A stretch of DNA of 64,000 bases from Cryobacterium sp. Y82 (GTDB lineage: Bacteria > Actinomycetota > Actinomycetes > Actinomycetales > Microbacteriaceae): assembly GCF_002929495.1 (NCBI RefSeq), contig NZ_PJJJ01000034.1, positions 62,001-126,000 of the forward strand, given 5' to 3'. Below are positions 8,854-17,732 of this stretch, piece after piece. Under the pieces are notes generated by a model, which was given only the letters and a program-made list of their open reading frames with translations, did not search any database and was not told the origin of the DNA. Positions within the stretch are counted from its first letter, which is position 1. Each line of letters starts with the position of its first letter. A program made the position numbers and the translations under genes.

Positions 8854-10089
8854 GTGGGTATCGTCGAATCCACGCAGCGAGCGGCGGGCACCGCCATTCG
8901 CTACGGAACATACCTGACGCTGAGCGGTGCAGCGAGTGTCGTGCTGCTGATCTACATGGTCGTGCCCGCGCATCTCTTGGGCCGGTCGGAGTTCGGCCTA
9001 TTCTCATCGCTTTTTAGCTTGGTCGTTTTTCTCGGCGCCGTTTTCACGGCCGCGCAAACGTACGTGGCGGGCATCATTGCCTCCCAGCAGCACAGTGCAG
9101 CCGCCGATCTTCGACCATTGGTTTCAAGGATTGTGCTGTGGTGTGCGGTTCTGGCTGTCGGCTGGACGTTTTCTGCTCCCCTGGTGGCGCACTGGTTGAG
9201 GGCATCGATCCTCAGCGTCGCAATCGTGGGGGTCATCGCGGTCGCAACGTTGGCGTGGGCTGCGCTGCTGGGGGTGCTTCAGGGCGGCGGGCGATTCGTC
9301 GCGTTGGGGGCGGTCAATCTCGCCCAGGCTGCCCTTCGAATGGCGGCACTGGTCCTGACCATCGGGACAGGCGACATCAATCTCGTGCTGGGGGCGACCG
9401 CCGTTTCCATGGTTCCGGCGATCGTGTTAGTCGCAGTCGTCGTGCGTTTGGGGTCCCCCCGGCAGTCCGGGCAGGGGGCGTCCCGTCCCTCGGTCGCGCT
9501 GGGGAGTATTCTGCCGATGTTGATCGTGGGCCTTGTTGTCGGGTTTCCGGGCGTCGGGGATCTCATCATCATCCGGGCCGTCCACGATGCTGAGACAGCT
9601 GGAGATTTCGCAGTCGTCGCTTTGGTCGGGCGCGTACTCATATTCTTGGCGATCGTCGTGAACACCGTCCTGTTTCCGCTCTTCGTCTCGGAGCGCGACT
9701 CACTGCGGGGCACACGAACGCTGCTCGTTGCCACGGGGGTCGTGTCAGTCATCCTCGCTGTGCCGCTCGGTCTGATCCTCCTCCAGCCGGCGACGATCGT
9801 GTCACTGGCAGCCTTGCCTTCGACTGCGGCGGCTAAGCTCCTTCCGGCTTACGCCGTGGCGTCGTACCTCTTTGCCGTTGGATCTCTCGGCTGCTATTTT
9901 CAACTCGCCAGGGGAAACCGAACTTACCTTTTCGGGGCGCTGCTTCCGTTTATCGGACTCTTGATGGGGTTCTGCGCCTTCGTCACGGAGCTTGCCCAAT
10001 TGATGTTGTGCCTAAGTGGAGCTGCACTGCTCTTAGTCGTGATCAACATCGTTGTACCCGTGCGAGCGGCTCACGAGAGGTGCCACTGA
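8854..10089 (+). CDS. Polysaccharide flippase-like polytopic membrane protein
   Basis: A 411-residue protein made almost entirely of hydrophobic helices, about 12 by eye. Its opening (GTYLTLSGAASVVLLIYMVVPAHLLGRSEFGLFSSL) resembles the Wzx/MATE-like polysaccharide exporters. It would flip lipid-linked glycan intermediates across the membrane. It starts with GTG at 8854, five bases after the GT2 gene, and its stop overlaps the next start by one base (TGATG at 10087-10091). Family assignment rests on hydropathy and context; no substrate can be named. Confidence 0.7.
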   Translation: MGIVESTQRAAGTAIRYGTYLTLSGAASVVLLIYMVVPAHLLGRSEFGLFSSLFSLVVFLGAVFTAAQTYVAGIIASQQHSAAADLRPLVSRIVLWCAVLAVGWTFSAPLVAHWLRASILSVAIVGVIAVATLAWAALLGVLQGGGRFVALGAVNLAQAALRMAALVLTIGTGDINLVLGATAVSMVPAIVLVAVVVRLGSPRQSGQGASRPSVALGSILPMLIVGLVVGFPGVGDLIIIRAVHDAETAGDFAVVALVGRVLIFLAIVVNTVLFPLFVSERDSLRGTRTLLVATGVVSVILAVPLGLILLQPATIVSLAALPSTAAAKLLPAYAVASYLFAVGSLGCYFQLARGNRTYLFGALLPFIGLLMGFCAFVTELAQLMLCLSGAALLLVVINIVVPVRAAHERCH

Positions 10090-12926
10090 TGTTCAGAAGC
10101 ACAGGCCGTCGCGCGCAGCGGAATATCCATTCCTGGGTGCTCGCTCTTGTCGCGTCGTCAATGCTGGCCCTTATCGTAATACCGGCCTCTACGTGGACAG
10201 CTCCGCGCAACGACCTGGAAGTGTCCGGCTTCGATGCTGTGACGATGTACGCAGATTCGGCCGCCGGCGACGGGGGTCCAGGTGCTGTTGAGATCACGCC
10301 TTCCAAGGCGACGCTCACTGCACTCCAAGGCTCGGACACCCTCCTTCATTTGACCACAACGCCGCTGTCCTATCAGGCATCCTTTACCGTCAAGGTGATC
10401 AGAGCAGATGCCGGTACGTCGCCCATTACCGTGGCCATCTCGTCACCATTCCTGGGAGATGCTGTGCGTTTGTCACTTGGTCCGGAACCGACACGGTCCG
10501 TGTCACTTGAGACGATCACGGACGGTCTCTTGACCCAGAGTTCCGTCCTCGGCACCTATCAGGTTGGACAGGTCTACGACGCGACCGTGCGCCTGAATCG
10601 CGACAAGAAGATTGTCGATCTCGCCCTCGCGTCACGGCCGGGAACGACACGAGTCGCCGCCGTACTGCTGTCGACATCCGCGGCCAACTATGAATCTCAT
10701 ATCATCACCACAGAGCCCGTCAGCGTGCAAGCCGGTCAGCAGTATGTGTACTCCGCCGACGTGCTTCCCGCTATTGAGGGGCTCGCGGGGCTGGGCTTGG
10801 AATGGCTTGACCAGAGTGGAAGCCGAATCGTCGTCAGCAGTGATTGGTCGGCGACGGGTGTCGCTTCTGATCAGTGGTCTGGACGTCAGTTGGAAGCAGT
10901 CGCGCCGCCCGGCGCCGTTTCGGTGCGCCCCGAGCTTGCTGTCGCGGGATCGGCCAGCGTCAGCATTGCCAATGTCTCGCTGCGCTCGGTCGAGCAGCCT
11001 GCTGATAATCTGCTCTCCCACTTCGATTTTGCCACCGGGTTGAGCGGATGGCGCCGCAGCGAGGGAAGCGCACCACTGGAGGTGCGGGCCTACCCGGTGA
11101 GCGCACTTCGGGGAACCGTGGATTCTGCAGAGTTCCCGGAGCTTTTCAAAGCGCTCAGGATGGCCTTGACCGTATCCGCGAGCGCCGGTGAGGGGGTCTC
11201 CCAGATCGCCCTGGGCGACTACGAATTCGTTGTCCCGCACCAACGGTGGATGGCCGTCAAGGTGCACGATGCGCGCCTGACCGCACTCCTGATCACCTTG
11301 GGGGCGGTTGGGGCAGCGCTGCTCGGTCTGCTGGCGGTAAGGTATCTGCGTTCCGACCGCGGCCGTGCTGGCTGGCGGCGAGTCACCCGTCCGCGCACCC
11401 TCCGACTGACACGTACCACAGGACTGGTCCTCGGTAGTGTTGCAATTTACACGATTCTGTCCCTCTGGCTTGCGCATGCCGGAAGCCTGAATGCCGACAT
11501 TATCGGGGCACGCGTCTGGGCCTACGTTGCCGGTACCTCGGGATTGGACTCGCTCTATTTTCTGCCCAATATTTCGAGCGCGGAAGCCGGCCAATGGCAG
11601 GGGCTTGCGTTGCAGGAAGCGGGATTCCCGTACGGCCCGGTGATGGCGTACATTTTTGGCGCTCTCGGTATGGTCTACTCCTTCGGCATTCATCAGCCAG
11701 CGTTAGGTCAGCCCGATGCGATCACGATCGATTTTCTGGTGCGAATGGCAAACGGTGTCTTTGGCCTCATCGATGCGCTGCTCATAGCTCGAATCGTCTC
11801 GGCAATTGGGTTGGGATGTCGACGGTCCCTCGTTATTGGCGGCATCTTTTTGATCGCTCCCGCTCTTGCTTTTGCTAACTCGGTGTGGGGCACAACGCAG
11901 AGTATGAGCCTGGTTTTTATCCTCGCCGCCATCCTCTTCGTTCAGCTCAAGTTACCGACTCTGGCCTGGTCGCTGCTGTTCTGCTCCATGATGACCCGCC
12001 CTCAAAATCTCATCGTTGCCGCCATCATCGCGCTCGTTTTGCTCCGGACGACCCCGTGGGCGGTGACGGTGCGGTCCCTGTCAGTGGGGATCATGGCGGT
12101 CTTCCTCGCCATCCTGCCGCTGTCGCTCCTCATTTCCCCGACCCTTCCCGTCGACGTGACGATGAATGCCCTATTTATGCATGTAGGGTCGGGTAACGAT
12201 TCGTGGACTTTGCCTGTGTCGTGGGGCGCTTTTGGCCCCTGGCCCCTGGTTACGGCGATCATCGCCGGGGTGGGGGGCACGGAAAGTATTCTCTTTCCAG
12301 CGACCACACCCCTGGTCGGAACATTCACCTATTACGAGGTCGGCACAGTCGTCTTTCTCGGCTTCGTGGTCGTGCTCGCCCTCGTCGTACTCCACCGCGG
12401 CGCGGACATGATGAAAGACGGGCGGTTCATCCTCGCCGGAACTCTTGCGGTGCTTGCCCTACTTCAACTGAAAACCGGCGCACCCACTTACCACATGCTG
12501 CTGCCTACCGCGCTGACATTCTTGCTCGTGCGGGCGCTCCCTCGTCGCACCTACTTGTTCGTCACCGTGACGCTCAGCGCGACAACGTTCGTTTCGATGT
12601 ATGGCATGGGCGCGTATTGGCTGGCGAGTCACCCCGGCTGGGGTGTTGGGGTCTATGATCCGACGTTCTGGGGAAGCACGCTTTTCAGTGCGGCAGTCCA
12701 AAGTGCACCCGTTGTGCTGATTGGATGCCTGGGGAACGTTGCAGTCTTCCTGATGCTTCTCGTCAATCTGTTACGGCGGGCCGTGCCAGACGCTGCGGGG
12801 AGCGCCCCTGGACGCCGAGCGGCAGGGCTTCGGCGCCACCCGCGATTTCGCACACCTCTGCCGAGCGAACCCGTTCAGCTGCCCCTGCCAGCCCGAGACA
12901 CTAAAGAGAATCTGGTGAAATTATGA
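10089..12926 (+). CDS. Large GT-C-like membrane protein with extracytoplasmic N-terminal domain
   Basis: A 945-residue protein. An N-terminal membrane anchor (about residues 17-35) is followed by roughly 370 residues predicted outside the cell, rich in beta-strand-like sequence (VSVQAGQQYVYSADVLP, then a second copy-like NLLSHFDFATGLSGW), resembling carbohydrate-binding jelly-roll modules. About a dozen membrane helices follow from residue 400. The multi-pass part, with GFPYGPVMAYIFG and SVWGTTQSMSLVF, looks like a GT-C glycosyltransferase that uses lipid-phosphate sugars, but no catalytic residue can be assigned confidently. ATG 10089 overlaps the previous stop. The call is inference from topology and operon context. 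Confidence 0.62.
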   Translation: MFRSTGRRAQRNIHSWVLALVASSMLALIVIPASTWTAPRNDLEVSGFDAVTMYADSAAGDGGPGAVEITPSKATLTALQGSDTLLHLTTTPLSYQASFTVKVIRADAGTSPITVAISSPFLGDAVRLSLGPEPTRSVSLETITDGLLTQSSVLGTYQVGQVYDATVRLNRDKKIVDLALASRPGTTRVAAVLLSTSAANYESHIITTEPVSVQAGQQYVYSADVLPAIEGLAGLGLEWLDQSGSRIVVSSDWSATGVASDQWSGRQLEAVAPPGAVSVRPELAVAGSASVSIANVSLRSVEQPADNLLSHFDFATGLSGWRRSEGSAPLEVRAYPVSALRGTVDSAEFPELFKALRMALTVSASAGEGVSQIALGDYEFVVPHQRWMAVKVHDARLTALLITLGAVGAALLGLLAVRYLRSDRGRAGWRRVTRPRTLRLTRTTGLVLGSVAIYTILSLWLAHAGSLNADIIGARVWAYVAGTSGLDSLYFLPNISSAEAGQWQGLALQEAGFPYGPVMAYIFGALGMVYSFGIHQPALGQPDAITIDFLVRMANGVFGLIDALLIARIVSAIGLGCRRSLVIGGIFLIAPALAFANSVWGTTQSMSLVFILAAILFVQLKLPTLAWSLLFCSMMTRPQNLIVAAIIALVLLRTTPWAVTVRSLSVGIMAVFLAILPLSLLISPTLPVDVTMNALFMHVGSGNDSWTLPVSWGAFGPWPLVTAIIAGVGGTESILFPATTPLVGTFTYYEVGTVVFLGFVVVLALVVLHRGADMMKDGRFILAGTLAVLALLQLKTGAPTYHMLLPTALTFLLVRALPRRTYLFVTVTLSATTFVSMYGMGAYWLASHPGWGVGVYDPTFWGSTLFSAAVQSAPVVLIGCLGNVAVFLMLLVNLLRRAVPDAAGSAPGRRAAGLRRHPRFRTPLPSEPVQLPLPARDTKENLVKL

Positions 12927-14092
12927 CTCCCCCCTCCCGTGCACTCTTTCTAGCCGGACGCGATGCACTTCACCCGGGCGCTGCGGGCGGTGACCTTCAG
13001 GCCTGGCAGTGGGCGACCCACTTGGCCGCTGCGGGTTGGCACGTGGAATTCGTCTGCCAATCCGGTGACGGTCTCAGTGAACGTCAGACAGCGTCAGGCG
13101 TCAGTATTCTCCGACTGGGATCTGGGCCGTTGCTAGCGATTCGTGCAGCGCGTCACTATCGGCGTCACAAGAGCGAGATCGACATCATCTACGAAGATCC
13201 CATTGGAGCTGGCCGCACACCGTTTCTGTCACCGCTGTACGCGCGAGTGGGAGTGATCGCTGTTTGGCACCAAGTTTCGGCTGATCTGCTCGCGACCCTG
13301 CACGGCTCTGGCGTAGCGGCTGTCCTCAGCTTCCTAGAACGGCTCGTCGCGAGATTTTACCGTCGAGCGTTCTTGTGGGCTCCATCGTGGGAACGCGCCG
13401 ACGAAATCTCGCGGGACCTCAGGATTCCCAGAGATCGAATCACGGTAATACCGCCCACCCTCGCGACCGGCATTCAAATCAGGGCGACGACCGTCGAGGC
13501 CGGCCCGCAGATTCTCTGCCTGGGGGTCATGCGCTCCTACAAACACTTCGACCACGTCATCCGGACGATGCCGGCAATTCTGGCCGTCATTCCGTCCGCT
13601 CGACTCGTGATCGCAGGGCGGCGCGGTTCCGACGCTTTCGAAAGCACTCTGCTCGGAGTCAGCACGGCCCTAGGGCTTGACGAGGTCGTGGACTTTCGCT
13701 TCGATCTCACGGATGATGACCGACAGGCTTTGATTCGCCAATCGGCCCTGCTGGTGATTCCATCCCTCCTGGAAGGCTTCGGCATCGTCTCTATTGAGGC
13801 CAACGCCGAGGGAGTGCCCGTGGTCGCCAGCAGCGGGGTGCCCGTCGCCGCAGTGGAGCATGACCTGAATGGGTTGCGTTATCCGTTCGGCGATCTGGCA
13901 GCGTTGACCCATCATATTCAGCGCATCCTGCAGGAGCCCGCTCTGCGCCGCCGACTCGGGCAAACCGGACTGGCGCACGCACGTGCACTCACCACGGCCG
14001 GGATTGCTCCGCGATTCGATCGGCTTGTGGCACGGGCTCAGGCGCAGTCACGGCCGACGGGCAGTCGGCGTGGCTTGGTGGCAAAGTCATGA
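12923..14092 (+). CDS. Glycosyltransferase family 4 (GT-B fold)
   Basis: A 389-residue GT-B glycosyltransferase. The N-terminal half has the acceptor-domain motif GGDLQAWQWATHLAAAGWHVEFV. The C-terminal half has ILCLGVMRSYKHFDHVIRTMP, LVIAGRRGSDAF and the GT4 signature PSLLEGFGIVSIEANAEGVPV, with the conserved ExFGxxxxE glutamates that bind the nucleotide-sugar. ATG 12923 overlaps the stop of the previous gene (ATGA), so the two are probably translationally coupled. It likely adds one sugar to the cytoplasmic face of the growing glycan or glycolipid. Confidence 0.85.
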   Translation: MTPPSRALFLAGRDALHPGAAGGDLQAWQWATHLAAAGWHVEFVCQSGDGLSERQTASGVSILRLGSGPLLAIRAARHYRRHKSEIDIIYEDPIGAGRTPFLSPLYARVGVIAVWHQVSADLLATLHGSGVAAVLSFLERLVARFYRRAFLWAPSWERADEISRDLRIPRDRITVIPPTLATGIQIRATTVEAGPQILCLGVMRSYKHFDHVIRTMPAILAVIPSARLVIAGRRGSDAFESTLLGVSTALGLDEVVDFRFDLTDDDRQALIRQSALLVIPSLLEGFGIVSIEANAEGVPVVASSGVPVAAVEHDLNGLRYPFGDLAALTHHIQRILQEPALRRRLGQTGLAHARALTTAGIAPRFDRLVARAQAQSRPTGSRRGLVAKS

Positions 14093-14568
14093 CGCCCAGC
14101 AGTAGCCGAGGGCGACGTCTCCGCTACGCCGCGGCGGCATTCCTGGGGTGCGGCATCGTGGTCCTCATTCTCATTGTCGTCATGGCTGCGCCGCCACGGT
14201 CGCCCGACCAGACTGTCGCGGCAAGCCCCGTGGTTGCACTCACCAGTCAACCGCGCGACGTCGTGTTCGAAGGAGTCCCGGTAGTGGCCTATATCGGTGC
14301 GTACTCGGGCCAGCGTGCGGTCGTTCACCTGCAAGGCGCGGGCGCGGACGCCGAGGCGGCGTGGGCGTCTGTCGTTTCCGCCCAGCTCTCCGTCAGCGAG
14401 GGCGATATCCCCGCAGAGATTTCCGTTACACGATCCGCCGATGGCTTGTCCGCTCTGACCCTGGAATTCACAAGTAGCCAGCCGATCGGAAAGGCTGCGT
14501 TGCTGGTGACGACGTCGAACCGTGAGTATCGCTTCGACTGCCGATGGAGTACAATCCCGGGTGGCTGA
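14089..14568 (+). CDS. Membrane-anchored exported protein, function unknown
   Basis: A 159-residue protein. A basic start (SSRGRRLRY) precedes one membrane helix (about residues 14-34, AAAAFLGCGIVVLILIVVMAA); the rest is soluble and predicted outside. I do not recognise the family. It ends with FDCRWSTIPGG and has no lipobox or sorting signal. It overlaps the GT4 gene by four bases (ATGA) and is the last gene of the glycan operon, so it may help assemble or anchor the product. Confidence 0.65.
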   Translation: MTPSSSRGRRLRYAAAAFLGCGIVVLILIVVMAAPPRSPDQTVAASPVVALTSQPRDVVFEGVPVVAYIGAYSGQRAVVHLQGAGADAEAAWASVVSAQLSVSEGDIPAEISVTRSADGLSALTLEFTSSQPIGKAALLVTTSNREYRFDCRWSTIPGG

Positions 14569-14586
14569 GCCGGACTCGGCCTCATT

Positions 14587-14602
14587 GCCGCATCAGTGCG
14601 GC
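14587..14602. terminator. Short hairpin between convergent operon end and photolyase
   Basis: GCCGCA at 14587-14592, loop TCAG, and TGCGGC at 14597-14602. It overlaps the photolyase stop codon and could stop transcription from both directions. There is no clear T-run. Confidence 0.4.
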
Positions 14603-16029
14603 GTGCCGTTCTTTACCCGGTCGTAGGCCGCGAGGGCCGCTCGGCGCGTTTCGCCGAGGTCCACGAGAGGTTCTGGATAGGCATCCGTGCCGTACTCGGG
14701 CACGTATTCCCGGATGTATTGCTGGTGCGGGTCGAACTTGGCCGCTTGCAGTTCGGGATTGAAAATGCGAAAGTACGGCGCGGCATCTGCTCCGGAACCG
14801 GCGACCCACTGCCAACCGAAGGGGTTGCTCGCAGCGTCGGCATCGACCAGGGTGTCCCAGAACCAGCGCTCTCCCTCGCGCCAGTCGACCAACATATTCT
14901 TGATCAGGAATGATGCGGCGACCATGCGTACCCGATTATGCATACTCCCAGTGCGCCACAGTTCACGCATGCCCGCATCGACGAGCGCGAAGCCGGTGCG
15001 CCCCTGTTTCCAAGCGGCGAAGGCACGTTGGTCGACCGGCGGCCACGGGAAAGCATCGAAAGCGGGGCGCAGGTTTGTCGTCGCGAGCTCGGGGGCGTGA
15101 AAGAGTACGTGGTAGGCGAATTCGCGCCAGCCGAGCTCTGTGAGAAACCGGGTCGCGCTCGTCAGCGCCGGGCCGGAGAGCCCGCGCTGGGCCTGCTGCG
15201 TGGCGGCCCAAACCTGATGCGGGCTGATTTCGCCCCAGCGCAGGTAGGGCGACAGGCGCGACGTGGCGTTCTGGGCCGGTTCGTCACGTTCGGCGGCGTA
15301 GCGGGGAAGCGCCTCGGCGAGAAAGTGCTCGAGCATTTGTTGAGCGGATTCTTCGCCCGGCGTCCACGCGGCGCGCAGCCCAGCCGCCCAGTCCGGCGCA
15401 CTCGGCTCGAGGCTCCAGTCGTTCAGGTTGTCGGAGGCGAGGTTGTCTGTCGCGTTTTCGCCCGTCGAGCCGGCAACGCTGGTGGGCGTCGGGTACGGCG
15501 CGCGCGGCGGCGGGCCTGCGGTGCAGGAACGCCAGAACGGCGTGAATACCGAGTAAGAGCCGCCCTGACCGGTCTGAACCGTCCACGGTTCGAACAGGAG
15601 CGAACCGGCGAAACTGTGGGTGTCTACGCCGCGCCCGCGCAGCTCGGCCTTGATTGCGGTGTCGATTGTGCGTTCGGCCTCGCCATAGCGGCGATTCCAG
15701 AAGACCGCCGCAGCATCTGTCTCGTCCACGATCTGGGCCATGATTGCGGCCGCAGCGCCCCGGCGCAGGATGAGTCGCCCACCGAGCTTTTCGAGCGTCG
15801 CAGCCAGAGACCGCAGGCTTTGGTGCAGCCACCAGCGTGCCGCACCGCCGAGCGGACGCACGCCGGGAGATTCGTCGTCGAACACGTACACGGCCACGAT
15901 TGGTCGTTGACGGGCCAGGGCGGCATGCAGTGCCGGGTGGTCAGCGACCCGCAAATCGTCGCGGAACCAGACGATGACGGGGCCGGCGTGCTCGTTGGAG
16001 TGGGGGGTGTTGGCGGGGGGTGCAGTCAT
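14593..16029 (-). CDS. phr: Deoxyribodipyrimidine photolyase (class I CPD type)
   Basis: A 478-residue photolyase that uses light and FADH to split UV-induced pyrimidine dimers. The N-terminal antenna domain begins VIVWFRDDLRVADHPALH. The FAD-binding C-terminal half contains TRFLTELGWREFAYHVLFH, GRTGFALVDAGMRELWRTGSMHNRVRMVAASF and the hallmark WFWDTLVDADAASNPFGWQW. Length fits class I enzymes. ATG 16029 is chosen because GAGGAG lies 5 bases upstream and the antenna fold starts directly afterwards; the open frame upstream to 16284 is not conserved-looking and enters an AT-rich promoter region. Transcribed away from the SipW locus. Confidence 0.94.
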   Translation of the reverse strand: MTAPPANTPHSNEHAGPVIVWFRDDLRVADHPALHAALARQRPIVAVYVFDDESPGVRPLGGAARWWLHQSLRSLAATLEKLGGRLILRRGAAAAIMAQIVDETDAAAVFWNRRYGEAERTIDTAIKAELRGRGVDTHSFAGSLLFEPWTVQTGQGGSYSVFTPFWRSCTAGPPPRAPYPTPTSVAGSTGENATDNLASDNLNDWSLEPSAPDWAAGLRAAWTPGEESAQQMLEHFLAEALPRYAAERDEPAQNATSRLSPYLRWGEISPHQVWAATQQAQRGLSGPALTSATRFLTELGWREFAYHVLFHAPELATTNLRPAFDAFPWPPVDQRAFAAWKQGRTGFALVDAGMRELWRTGSMHNRVRMVAASFLIKNMLVDWREGERWFWDTLVDADAASNPFGWQWVAGSGADAAPYFRIFNPELQAAKFDPHQQYIREYVPEYGTDAYPEPLVDLGETRRAALAAYDRVKNGTPH

Positions 16030-16504
16030 GGCGTCTCCTCGTGAGAACTCCAGTGTGGACCCTCCCGGCGAGTAGACCAATTCGGAGGTAGAACGCTCTG
16101 TTGCGGCTGATCTCGTACGGCTCACCGAGGATGGTACACGGTCAAAACATCGGTTTTTCCAGGCAAAAACAATGTAAAGCACTACAAAACCTTCTGAATA
16201 CTTCGCAAAAACTCTGGATTTGCCCAAAACACTGATTTCCCATTCTGGGGGTTTAGATGGGACAGACTTATCTGTCTGTCCCATCTAGTGTGTGAATCGC
16301 GGATGGAACTACAGCCGAGAAAATCACTGTCGAGCTGGAGCAATTCATGGCTCGATACCCAGAGTCGTGGCGGCCAGCCGCGATACCGGCGTGCTTACCC
16401 CATGCCTGCCACGTGGCGGGTTCTTTCACCGTTGCTCCACGCCTGCCAAATTCTGGCCTGCGATCACCCGAAGTTTTCAGACCAGTATTCGGAAGGTTTC
16501 ACTT
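16030..16504. promoter_or_regulatory. Divergent control region of photolyase and SipW locus
   Basis: A 475-base gene-free region. Bases 16130-16290 are AT-rich for this genome. A perfect inverted repeat, TAGATGGGACAGAC at 16254-16267 and GTCTGTCCCATCTA at 16274-16287 with a 6-base centre, is the main landmark. It lies about 225 bp from one start and 218 bp from the other and may be an operator. A GGAAGG ribosome binding site at 16490-16495 precedes the next gene. No riboswitch that I know was recognised. Confidence 0.55.
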
Positions 16505-17101
16505 ATGAACAAGCTCACTAAAGGGGCGATTGCCGGCGCTGCCGGTCTTACCCTCCTGCTCGGCGGCGGCACCACTTTCGCGTTGTGGAACTCCTCGGCA
16601 GGGGTTTCCGGCGGTACGATTTCGGCCGGTACCCTCGAGATCGCGTCTGCAGGGAAGGGAAGCTGGCACGCAAACGGTGCCGTTGAGAGTATCGACCTTA
16701 AGGCCTTCAGGGCCGTTCCCAGCGACGTGCTCGTCTACACGGAGACGATGAACATCGCGGCAGCTGGCAACAACCTCACGGCTACCTTGGCGATGTCAGC
16801 GGCGTCGATCTTACCGGCTGACGACACCGATTCGGCCGACCAGGCACTCGCGCGCTACCTGAAAGCAAACGCCGTTCTGACCGCTGCTGGTAATGGAATC
16901 TCGCCCGGCGGTGCACCGTACACGATCACCGGCGCCGCCGGAACTCAGACCGTCGATGTCACGGTCACGATTGCGTTCCCAAGCTTCGTGCCTGACAGCG
17001 CGAACAGAAGCTCTGCGGATGAGCAGGCCTCCATGGGCGGAGCGGTTGACCTCGCTGGACTGAGCATCACCCTCGATCAGAAAGCCCGGCCCGCGAGCTA
17101 G
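16505..17101 (+). CDS. Exported protein with alternate-type (SipW-dependent) signal peptide
   Basis: A 198-residue secreted protein. Its N-terminus (MNKLTKGAIAGAAGLTLLLG then GGTTFALWNSS) matches the actinobacterial alternate-type signal peptide recognised by SipW-like signal peptidases, the class that includes TasA and camelysin of bacilli. The mature part is small, low in charge and beta-rich, as expected of a fibre or surface-coat subunit. The ATG at 16505 has a ribosome binding site 9 bases upstream and gives a signal peptide of proper length; an in-frame upstream start would bury it. It is the first gene of a locus ending in its probable signal peptidase at 19822. Confidence 0.8.
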   Translation: MNKLTKGAIAGAAGLTLLLGGGTTFALWNSSAGVSGGTISAGTLEIASAGKGSWHANGAVESIDLKAFRAVPSDVLVYTETMNIAAAGNNLTATLAMSAASILPADDTDSADQALARYLKANAVLTAAGNGISPGGAPYTITGAAGTQTVDVTVTIAFPSFVPDSANRSSADEQASMGGAVDLAGLSITLDQKARPAS

Positions 17102-17117
17102 CCGTCCCGGTACGGAG

Positions 17118-17142
17118 GTGCCCGCCACCCGACGGCGGGCAC
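17118..17142 (+). terminator. Perfect 9-bp hairpin after the first SipW substrate gene
   Basis: GTGCCCGCC (17118-17126), loop ACCCGAC, GGCGGGCAC (17134-17142). It starts 16 bases after the stop of the TasA-like gene. With no T-run it more likely reduces downstream transcription or protects the upstream mRNA, which would make the first gene the most abundant product of the operon. Confidence 0.6.
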
Positions 17143-17729
17143 CCCGAAACAGCCAGCAGGCAGTATCCTCTCGATTCGCGAAAGCCGGTGTTCTTTTGAA
17201 AGCGTTTCTACTTGCGAGCGCGGCGATTCTGGGTGCTACCCTGCTGGCTACGGCCGCTGTTGGCGAAACCTATACCCTTCTTAACTCGAGCGTCTCGGCC
17301 AACCAAGCGGTCACCATCCAGGCCGGAACGGCAGCCCTCAGCATCACGTCGCCCCTCGTGCTGTCGGACGCCCCGCTGTATCCGGGAGCGAAAAACGTCG
17401 GCACGGTCGAAGTGCGCAATGACGGCACGGTGTCGCTCGCGCTTCGGCTCTTTGGCCTGACACCACCCACCGCTCAGACCGCATTGTCCGATGGCCTGGT
17501 TGTTGGGGTTCGAACAGTTTCGGCGGCGAGCGAGTGCACGTCGAGCCTGACACCGACTATTACCGGCACATTCCTTTCCGCGCCGGTGGCCGAGCTTGAT
17601 ACGACCCTCGCCCCGGGAGCTACAGCGATGCTCTGCGTCTCGGTGCTGCTTTCAGCGGATGCCCCGAGCGTCAGCCAATCCCAGACTGCGACGAGTTTTG
17701 GGCTCCTGATTGATGGACGACAGGTCTAG
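17118..17729 (+). CDS. Second exported protein with SipW-type signal peptide
   Basis: Up to 203 residues. The hydrophobic stretch KAFLLASAAILGATLLATAAV is followed by GETYTLLNSS, which parallels FALWNSS of the preceding protein, so both are probably cut by the same peptidase. The mature part is beta-rich with only two cysteines. The GTG at 17118 lies inside a 9-bp hairpin and has no spaced ribosome binding site, so translation may really begin at the TTG at 17196, giving a shorter signal peptide starting LKAFLLAS. Function unknown; context suggests a minor surface-structure component. Confidence 0.65.
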   Translation: MPATRRRAPRNSQQAVSSRFAKAGVLLKAFLLASAAILGATLLATAAVGETYTLLNSSVSANQAVTIQAGTAALSITSPLVLSDAPLYPGAKNVGTVEVRNDGTVSLALRLFGLTPPTAQTALSDGLVVGVRTVSAASECTSSLTPTITGTFLSAPVAELDTTLAPGATAMLCVSVLLSADAPSVSQSQTATSFGLLIDGRQV

Positions 17730-17732
17730 CCC

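Noticed and set aside
14938-16044. 368-residue plus-strand frame over photolyase
   Set aside because: Arginine/glycine-rich low-complexity product with no motif, wholly antisense to a well-supported photolyase gene.
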